This document shows, in pieces, positions 47,571-58,100 of a stretch of DNA of 64,000 bases. The stretch comes from Brienomyrus brachyistius (lineage: Eukaryota; Chordata; Actinopteri; Osteoglossiformes; Mormyridae): contig NC_064552.1 in assembly GCF_023856365.1 (NCBI RefSeq), positions 7,431,160-7,495,159 on the forward strand, written 5' to 3'. Within the stretch, counting starts at the first letter, position 1. Every line of letters starts with the position of its first letter. Made by a program: the position numbers and the translations under genes. The notes under the pieces were generated by a model. It had not been told where the DNA came from. It was given only the letters and a program-made list of their open reading frames with translations, and made no database searches.

Positions 47571-47885
47571 CTTAGTATGCAACCTCCATGAAGTCTGCTG
47601 ATTGAGTGTTTCGAAAATATTTGTGTGTCCTACCCAAACCTCTACTTTTATAGTTAACTTCGTAAGTCAAGCTTAGCTATTGAGCATGAATTGTGATTTA
47701 AAAGAGACTTTTATCGATATTGAAATATGGATCATACATGTTGTTTCAGATTAAGGACATTGTGGTATAAGAATTTATTGCGCTACTCTGGCTTAAATAA
47801 GCAGCCCAGAATATCAATGCCAGTGTGGACCTGGATGCTTGAGTAATTTCTGTATTAATTGTCATTAAAGTATAAAACTGTTTAA
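47571..47885 (+). other. tubgcp2: Probable tubgcp2 3' UTR
   Basis: About 300 bp from the TAG stop to just beyond an ATTAAA hexamer at 47863-47868. AT-rich with no frame or repeat. Confidence 0.5.
47863..47868 (+). promoter_or_regulatory. tubgcp2: ATTAAA polyadenylation signal, tubgcp2
   Basis: ATTAAA, the commonest variant signal, lies 293 bp past the stop codon, with T-rich sequence downstream. No AATAAA occurs between the stop and this point. Confidence 0.5.
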
Positions 47886-47889
47886 TTAC

Positions 47890-48445
47890 AACCTTGCACT
47901 GTATATTTATGCAAAAGGTTCATGGGATTTTCAAAGTGAACCTTGACTTTTATGGTGTCCTGCTTTGTTTTGTCTTTGAATTGTGGAGCTATGAATGTTT
48001 GTTTATCAATGTTATTGGCCACATCCCACCTTGTAAGCAAAAATCACTCCAGGTATATAGGGTCCTCGAGGGATGGGAATATATAACCCCCCCCCCCACC
48101 CCAAATACTTAATTTACATACATTTTGTATCCCCCTGAAAAATAAGACCGTTTCCATCATTTAAATTACTAAGTTGCACCCCCCATAACAAACTGTCTCG
48201 TGTCCTTGTGTGGCCTCTTCAGACACTATAGTTAACAGAAATGTTTCTGAGTAGTTGAAGCTGACTTGGGGGGGGGTGGGAATAAAATTTACTAGAAGCA
48301 GAGCGACTTCCTGAAGTGAGTCATGGCCTGTAACTTCCTGGACGGTTAGATCGCTGTTCCCATGTTAATCATGAAGACGTTGCAAGCCCGCTGCGCTCCA
48401 GTACTGATGGCCAGACGGCGCTGAGAGCCGCTACCTGATGTGACA
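47890..48445 (+). promoter_or_regulatory. adam8: tubgcp2-adam8 intergenic region and adam8 promoter
   Basis: Only about 560 bp separate the putative tubgcp2 polyadenylation site from the adam8 ATG. The interval has C runs (48086-48095) and a G run (48268-48275) but no TATA box at a convincing distance. The adam8 promoter must lie here or within the end of tubgcp2, unless a distal first exon exists. Confidence 0.4.
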
Positions 48446-51400
48446 ATGCGCTTCTTCTCCTTCGATATTACTCTTTTTTTAGCGATCGCATCTATAGGTA
48501 AGCAAATTTGTACGTAGTGTATTGGAAGTGCCCCGTATTTTTGAGTGGAAAAATAATATTCATGAATGTATTTCAATTTGTACCTACTTTGGGATGTATT
48601 AAACTGAATGGATATATCCGCGTTAGTGGATATATATAGTTAATGCCTTAAGATATTTCCAGGTTCATTCGTCAGAAGTGAAGGCACGCTTTCTCATGTG
48701 AATGGCTACACTGTTGTCAGACCGCAGAAACTCGCCGTTCGTGCCAAACGAACATTGTCCTCGGAAAAGGTGCGTGGTTTTAATTCAGATACTGGGAGGC
48801 TGGATTACCTTATTCTTATGCAACATTACGCATCCGTAAAGTGTGGATTTTTGTAACTTCTTTTTTTATTACTTAGCCACCGTTGAATACGACTAAACCC
48901 AATCTAAACCCAAGAGCCGTATTCACACAAATGTGATGGGAAAATGAGTATTGGGGCGTTTCCTGTTGCGTGGTTCTAACCCTAGAGGGTCTTTTGATGG
49001 ACCACAATATGTTTGTGTTTGTTTATGTTATTTTTCGTACTTATATCGACCCATTGAAAATATTTTATTACTTTTAAAATATATATGTTACGTATATCTA
49101 CATTTTGTGTGTATACCGATTTAACTACTTAGGACGGCCGTGTTTTTTTGCCTTAAACGTAGACGAGTTAAACTAAAAAGACTCAGCAATCTGGAGCTAT
49201 TTGACCACTTCTTATGCAGGAATATCCAGACAAGCTGCGGTATGCGTTGTCTATTGAGGGAGAAGACTATATAGTCAACCTAGAGAAGAACAGGTAAGAT
49301 TTTTTTTAAATAATTAGATATTTATTTTACGGGTCTTGTGAAAAGAATGGGTATTTAAATAATATATAGCTATCTGTTATACAGAAAAGTGTGGTTTTAT
49401 TCATTCTCATTTTTAATCAACAAATACATTTATTATAACTCTGTCTTATAATTTGATGGTAAGGTGTTCGTTAATTACGTGTTTTTTTTTACAGTAACCT
49501 TAACCTGAATTACTCAAATAATTATCAACCATTTTAAACTTTTAGGTTTCTGTTAGGAAAGGATTATACAGAAACATACTATTTGGATAATGGAACTGAA
49601 GTCACAGTATTACCAAATTATGAGGTATGGATATTATGTCAATAAACAATCCATCCATTCTTCAGTTAGGAGTATCTGTTTCTACTGGATATCTGTATTA
49701 TATTAGCTTCATCTAAATAATTAGTGTTTTTTTGCTCTCGATGTAAGAAATCTGCCAGACTAATGAGAAATTGTCTGCATCTTGTTGTAGGATCACTGTT
49801 ATTATCATGGGGACATTCAAGATATGAAAGATTCTGCAGTTAGCGTGGGCTTGTGCTCTGGAATGAGGTGTGTATTTTAATTATCCGTTATATATTGCTC
49901 TATGGTAGTAGCCACAAGTGAGATTAAAAATTGCTAAATATTTGCGTTTTATGCAGTTTTCAAATGGAACCAGTTGTTCATTATAAAAGCCTTCACAAAA
50001 ACCCGCAAATTGTGAAAACCTTGCTACAGACATGATTAACATATTACTTGTTTAAATATTACAGAAATTTGTCATACTAAGTAACATTGTTTAAAAATAA
50101 TACTCTGTGGGGCTCCTGAAGTCCCGGTATTACCAAATTATGAGGTATGGATATTATGTCTATCCGCAATAAACAATCCATCCATTCTTCAGTTAGGAGT
50201 ATCTGTTTCTACTTGATATCTGTATTAAATTAGCTTCATCTAAATAATTAGTGTTTTTTTTGCTCTTGATGTAAGAAATCTGCCAGACTAATGAGAGATC
50301 ATTATTTCTATGTCACAAGAGTTAGCTGATGTCCCTGAATCCGGCCCCTGTATGCCTGTGATACAGGAGTTAAAAGTGTGGCATCCTACCCTAAGTCTCG
50401 TGTCCTCGCACTGCAGGGGTTTCGTGAGGGCTAAGCAGACAGTATACTTCATCGAACCTTTGGCCAACTTCACAGAGGGCGACCATGCCATTTACAAAGA
50501 GGAGCATCAGAGAAGAAAGAGATCCTCATGTGGTCACTACAACAATACTTACTATGACCATGGCCCCAGAGTCTCCGGGGTGTTTAGGCCCAGTGTTTGG
50601 GTACTGTTACTGATTTCTTTGACATGTACAGATCAGTGCCGGTCAAGGACCCTGTGGTGGTCTCGCTGGTGAAACTTGCTGAGTTTGGATGCCAGCAGTG
50701 ACTAAAGGTGATGATAGACAGGGCAACTTTTTCGGCAATGTTGCTTAGGAACCGGGTGAGACAAAGGGCCACTCATTTGGATCTGGATCATCACAAAAAG
50801 TTGCCCACTGCCAGTCACAGTTTTTCAAACAGAAATTTGTTGCCCAATATTAATTGGAAAAGACCCAAACAGTATTTCTCAAAAAGTTACCCTGTATATC
50901 GTCACCCTAGTAACCATCATTAAACTAGTGTCGAAAGAAAAACATATTTTGAAATATTTTCTTTCAGTACTATACATGTGCTTTACATGTTTTAAAAAAT
51001 TCTTTCTTTTTAGAAAAGCAACTCACTTTTCAATGGAGAACGATTCGTCGAGATGTTTTTGGTAGCTGACAATGCAGAGGTTTGTACTTTTTTTTGAAAA
51101 ACATAGGATTGTTTTGAAAATTTACGAACCAATGATGGATTTCGTATACTGTGATATCTGTGTGGAAGTTTTTTTTTTTTCTCTTTATAGATGTTTGTTG
51201 TTTTTTGTTTCAGTATAGAAAATGTGATGGGAAGATGGAGAAAGTAAAAGCAAGAATGCTGGAAGTAGTAAATCATGTCGACAAGGTAACATCCAGACTT
51301 ATAATTTGTCATCTGTGTTTGGATGTGTGTTCTTAACATATTCAGTTTTGAATGGTGCAAGCATTGTGTAGTAAGGGTTTAACGGCCCCCCCCCCCGATG

Positions 51401-52024
51401 TATGTCGTTTCAGCTGTATCGCCCTGTAAACATTCATGTAGTGTTAGTAGGTCTGGAGGTTTGGTCTCACATGGACAAGATTTATGTCAGCACTAATCCT
51501 GACACAACCTTGACAAATTTTCTCCAGTGGAGGCAGAACAGTCTTATCAATAAGAGAAAACATGACAATGCACAACTTGTCACGTGAGTACCTATTTATA
51601 TGATATATATGCTTCGAGCATTAAAGAAAAATAGTTATTTTTAGTTATTTATATTAGTTGTATTTAAAAATACCTGTTCTGACATCGTTTCTTGTTCCTA
51701 ATTAATGCAAATAAAAGTTCTTTAAGATTGTTTAAAATGACACATTAAATACATTAGTCAGAACAATGAAAATGTTGAATGTGGCCATGTCTTCTGGCTA
51801 ACAAGAGGTCAGTTTTACTAGATCAGTTGCAACTGCACCAGCAGCCCATCAGAAGTGCACGCCGGGATGTTCTTTCATTATCTGGCTGATTCTTCCTCTT
51901 CTTCTCTCAGTGGTATTGATTTTGACGGAGACACTGTGGGTTTGGCAAACAAATTTGCAATGTGTGAATCCGGCTCTGGGGCAGTGAATCAGGTATTTGG
52001 CTTTAGTTATGTTTATGTTTATGT

Positions 52025-52114
<90 letters not shown>

Positions 52115-52117
52115 CTG

Positions 52118-52160
<43 letters not shown>

Positions 52161-55100
52161 GAAATGCTGTCCTGCGATGGGTTAGCGCCCCATCTTGGGT
52201 TGTGCCCGTAGCCTCCAGAATAGGCTTTGGACCATGCCCCCCCCCCCCCCCCCCCCCCCGCCCCATGATCCTGACTGGGATAAGCAGTTTCAGGAAATGG
52301 ATGGATATATGGAATTTATGAAATGCATTAAGAAGTGATCCCACATAAAAATGTTCCTCCATTAAAACAGACACGAGAGTAAAGTCGTGCATCCAGAAGC
52401 TGTTGATTTTCGATTTAGAGTATAATGTGTGTTTTTTTGTTTTTTTTAATTCAAATAATAGTAATCAATAGAGTTGCCTAACAATCCTTTTGTTTCCCTC
52501 AAGGATCATCATGTCAATTCTATTGGTGTAGCTTCGACAGTCGCGCATGAGATGGGTCACAACTTGGGTTTGTCACATGACACTTCTAATTGTTACTGTG
52601 GCACATCAACAGGCAATAAAAACTGCATTATGGCAGATCGTGTTGGGTAAGATGTCTGCTTCCCTAAACAACAGTGGATGACTATATATACACACACACA
52701 CACAAATGCTTCTTGCTTTAAGATGGTTTGACTTTTATTTTATGATGGTGTGATGACAACATATACTTGGCTAGTGATATGCTGTACGATGCGTTCTACT
52801 GCGACCAAGCGATAGCAGCATCCACGCAGCTACGCTTCCTGTCTGTGTTGTGAGCGTAAACATCTCTTGCAGTGTTCAACAACATATTGTACTGTGTATT
52901 GTTCTGTATTTAACCTAATAAGCTTGTATTTATTTATTTACTTGTCAATTACTGCTATTTAGTTAGTTACAGTAATTATTTGCTTATACAGCCTTCGGTG
53001 CTTATTTATTTTACTTTTTAAATCTTGTGATTGTAGGTTTCCTCTAATTCGCTTCTTGCATTATCATTTTTAGATCCGTCTTCCCAGAGACATTCAGCAG
53101 CTGTAGTAAAACTCAGCTGAGTCAGTTCCTTCAGCAGTATAACCCCCCGTGTCTGTCGAATAACCCAGGCTCCGTGATTTGCGGCAATGGTTACCTGGAA
53201 CCTGGAGAGGAATGCGACTGTGGCACCCCAGAGGTGAGACTGTCCTGATATGACACTTCGAATCAGCTTAAAGACGCGACATGTTTCACTGCCCCTGACT
53301 TCTGCATGTGGACATTACAGGATTGCAATGATGCCTGTTGTAACGCCACCACATGCCGACTGACTAAAGGATCTCAGTGTGCATTTGGAGGGTGCTGTGA
53401 GAATTGCCAGGTAGCCCTCTTTGTCTCCTTTTTTCAAGTTTTGCAAAATGTATTCAGAGCACTGCATTCAGCTGTGAACTAAATACCGTGGCAGGCTTTA
53501 ACTACAGGAAACACAATATCTTCCTTCCTTTTTTAAAAGCTCAAGCATTCCGGAAGCCTGTGCAGAAAATCTGCAAATGAGTGTGACTTGGAGGAATATT
53601 GCACGGGCACATCTGCAGAATGTCCAAAGAATGTATTTAAGATGAATGGGCTTCCTTGCAACTTCAACCAAGGGTACTGCTACAATGGTCAATGTCCAAC
53701 ACTCCTTCAGCACTGCAAAAGATTGTGGGGTTCAGGTACCTACAGAAATGACTTGCTTTCTTTTTGCACGTAGGGCATTTTGTGACTCAGCAGGTTAGGA
53801 TACAGTGCCTCTGATCAGAAGGTGGATAGCTGGACATCCTGTTTCAAAGTTCAAAGTGCGCCTGGGTCAATAAGGGAGGGGCTTGCATTTCACTTCTTTA
53901 ACCAATCACAGTCACAGTCATATGACATCACCACAGCCTCTGTGCCCGTGATTGGAAGGTCGCCAGTTCAAGCCTTTTTGTCATTATTATTTTTATTATC
54001 ATTATTATTATTGCCACCATTATTATCATGAAATAGACACACCCTCACCTGGCTTCTGACAACCTCTGCAGCTAAGCATGTTCCTATGTAACAAAAGGGA
54101 TACAAAATAAAATGGGCGATTTACAAATGTGGGGTGGCATGGTGGTTAATCAGAAAACACAACATGTGGTAATGTCATACAATGAAGACTGTGATCAGTT
54201 AAAGAAGAAAAATGCTTGTTGACCCAGGAACACGTGGAACTTGGCAAAATCAGGACACCCATGACCCGGTTCAAATCAGGAAGTCAACAGAGGGGTGTCA
54301 CCATTGAACCCTTGAGCAAGACTCTTAACCGCTTTTAACTGATTGCACAGTCGTTAGCACTGTTGCGTCACAGCTCTGGGACCAGGGTTCCGTGTGTGAG
54401 ATTTTCTCCAGGTTCTCCCTTCACAGTCCAAAAACATGCCAAAGGTTAATTGAAGTTACCAAATTGTCTGCAGCTATAAATGGTGCGTGAGTGAAAGGTG
54501 TGTGTGCCCTGTGATGTGTCGGCACCCCATCCAGTGTTGTTCCCTGCCCTGTGATGTGTCGCCACCCCATCCAGTGTTGTTCCCTGCCCTGTGATGTGTC
54601 GGCACCCCATCCTATGTTGTTCCCTGCCCTGTGATGTGTCTGCACCCCATCCTATGTTGTTCCCTGCCCTGTGATGTGTCGGCACCCCATCCAGTGTTGT
54701 TCCCTGCCCTGTGATGGGTCGGTACCCCATCCTATGTTGTTCCCTGCCCTGTGATGTGTCGGCACCCCATCCTATGTTGTTCCCTGCCCTGTGATGTGTC
54801 GGCACCCCATACTATGTTGTTCCCTGCCCTGTGATGTGTCGGCACCCCATCCTATGTTGTTCCCTGCCCTGTGATGTGTCTGCACCCCATCCTATGTTGT
54901 TCCCTGCCCTGTGATGTGTCGCCACCCCATCCTATGTTGTTCCCTGCCCTGTGATGTGTCGCCACCCCATCCTATGTTGTTCCCTGCCCTGTGATGTGTC
55001 GCCACCCCATCCTATGTTGTTCCCTGCCCTGTGATGTGTCGCCACCCCATCCAGTGTTGTTCCCTGCCCTGTGATGTGTCGGCACCCCATCCTATGTTGT

Positions 55101-58100
55101 TCCCTGCCCTGTGATGTGTCGGCACCCCATCCAGTGTTGTTCCCTGCCCTGTGATGTGTCGGCACCCCATCCTATGTTGTTCCCTGCCCTGTGATGTGTC
55201 GGCACCCCATCCAGTGTTGTTCCCTGCCCTGTGATGTGTCGGCACCCCATCCTATGTTGTTCCCTGCCCTGTGATGTGTCGCCACCCCATCCAGTGTTGT
55301 TCCCTGCCCTGTGATGTGTCGGCACCCCATCCTATGTTGTTCCCTGCCCTGTGATGTGTCGCCACCCCATCCTATGTTGTTCCCTGCCCTGTGATGTGTC
55401 GCCACCCCATCCAGTGTTGTTCCCTGCCCTGTGATGTGTCGGCACCCCATCCTATGTTGTTCCCTGCCCTGTGATGTGTCGGCACCCCATCCAGTGTTGT
55501 TCCCTGCCCTGTGATGTGTCGGCACCCCATCCTATGTTGTTCCCTGCCCTGTGATGTGTCGGCACCCCATCCAGTGTTGTTCCCTGCCCTGTGATGTGTC
55601 GGCACCCCATCCTATGTTGTTCCCTGCCCTGTGATGTGTCGGCACCCCATCCAGTGTTGTTCCCTGCCCTGTGATGTGTCGCCACCCCATCCAGTGTTGT
55701 TCCCTGCCCTGTGATGTGTCGGCACCCCATCCTATGTTGTTCCATGCCCTGTGCTCATAGGTTTTGCATCCCCATGGCCCCGAATAGGACAAGTGGTTGC
55801 AGAAAATGGATAGATGTATATGCATACAGTATATATGTCAAATTTTTGAATATTTTATTTGTTAGACTTGTAGATTGTTTTATAAAGATATTTGTTTACA
55901 TGACATTGTTTTAATAACGTTGCTGTAATCCGTCAGATGCACAAGTTGGCAGCGATCTGTGCTTTGAAGAAAATACAGCTGGTTCATATTATGCATATTG
56001 CAAAAACACTAAAGATCGCTACCTCGGCTGTGCAAAACAGTAAGTGTGCATGTGTATTAATGTAACACAAATTAATATATCTTACAGTGCAAGTTTGTCT
56101 TCCTTTCACTAGTTTAAGTGCTTTTCAATTGCAGATTAAGTTTGTGATCTGGATCATCTAATGTTTTTCTATTCAGAATAGTGAAGTTTAAAGAGCTGCT
56201 TCAATGTGGATACTTACACTAACCACTGTTTTTCCAGGGATGTGAAGTGCGGCACAATCTTTTGCACTAGCAGAAATAATCCTATAACTCAGAAAAAGTT
56301 GAACTTGAATTTGAATGGGATACCTTGCCATGTCGCTTTACCGGAAACTGAATCAAGTGATATCGGTATGGTACCCACAGGTACAAAATGTGGAGAGGAC
56401 AAGGTACGAAGCTACTTCTTTTTGTTGACACTTATTCTAGGATGCTATTGCTACCATGCCAGGTAGGTTTAGTTTCATGTGTTGAACAGTAAAGTACAAA
56501 GTTTATCTGTTCCTAATCTGTCTATAGGTCTGCTATGATAATGCGTGTCAAGACATTAAAGTGTACGGAAACAAAAACTGTTCAGCAAAATGCAGTGACC
56601 ATGGGGTGAGCTTTGCACTAAAATAAGTTCTTCTTCATAATGACCTGATTCGTGCTTGTTTGTTGTTTTCTATACTTACTGCATTGTCTGTCTGTTAGGT
56701 GTGTAATCATGAAGGACAGTGTCACTGCGACCCTGGCTGGGCTCCGCCCCACTGTAACGTCAAGTTTTCTGAGCTCACTCAAGGTCAGCCTTCACAATGC
56801 ATGGCTCCTTGCGTTTGCTACTAATAACCGAGGCATCACGATTCTACTATCATTTGGCTATATATGTAATAAAAGAATTTGACAATATTGTTTAATGCTT
56901 ATTATGTACTGTTCTGCTGTGCTTAAATACACAGGTAATTAAAGGTAGTTTAAAAGGCTAAAAGAAAGTCTGGTTACATGGGTTGGCACATGACCTCTCT
57001 GCCGCTGTCTTTCGCAGTGAGCGCCGTGGCTATTGGGGTGTCTGCAACTCTGGGAATTCTTATACCTCTTATGCTTGTTATTGGAGGATTTATGTGGTAC
57101 AAAAAGACAAATAAAGCGGAATTCACCACTACAAAGTAAGCAGCTTTTCATAATGTCCCTTTTATGGGTCGGTTACTTGATTGGGTAGATCATAAAATTG
57201 TTGTATTCGGTAATTTGTGTTTGTGTTGTTTTTCAGGTCTTAAATTTAAAGTTCAAAACTGTCAATTGAATTTCTTTTTTTCCCCCATAAATGTTTTGCA
57301 GAAAAGTGGCCAGTGCCTCAAGTCTGACAAACCCACTATTTCACAAAGGCATTGTGAATGGCAGTTCTAGGGACAGGATTCACCAAATCAGTCAGCCAAT
57401 CTTTATGGAATCCTCAGTCACTCAAGCCTGCACTCCATTGGTTGTCACTGTTGTCTCTAGCCACTCACCCCCAAAGGTAAAACGGTTTGTTTTACTGAAA
57501 TTCTAGCATAATATACGGTTGTGGAATGTTTATTATCAGTACGGCTTTTATGTACCCAGACTATTATAGCAACATATCATTTGAGTGACAGTACAGAAGC
57601 TCCTCTACTTATGAATGAGATACGTTCCAAACTGCCATTCGTAACTTGAAATGTTTGTAAGTCGCCATTCAACATCATTTTAAGGGTATACGTAAGTACA
57701 AAGAACTAGGATGCTGGGAGTACGCACGCTACGCTGCTGCGCGGCGGGAGTAACGGGCAGAAGGCGTACCAGGTAGAATTGGCGCGCCGAAAAAAAAATG
57801 TTGCGGACAGGAAATGGGAGCCCAAGGAACACAATTTGAATTTACAGTCCTCTTCGTTCGTATGTCTGAAAGTTCGTAAGTTGAAAGTTCGTAAGTAGAG
57901 GAGCGTCTGTATATCACATTGGATTCACTTTTTTTATGACATTACCTGTGTTAATAGGGTCTGTACGTGGTGCATTTTCTTTTACAACTAATGAAAAATG
58001 TATTAATGAAGACCTCTACCTAGTCTGCAGTGCTAGTTTACTTATGGCTGGAATGATAACTAAAACAAAAAAAAAAAAAGAAAAACGTTAAATCCATGGA

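Noticed and set aside
54507..55746. Possible CRISPR-like array
   Set aside because: Units are contiguous with no unique spacers and lie in a vertebrate intron; it is a minisatellite.
54446..55825. Long minus-strand open frames with a repeating [20 protein letters not shown] motif
   Set aside because: They are by-products of the 40-bp minisatellite: three units (120 bp) return to frame and no stop occurs in the unit. No start, splice or domain support.
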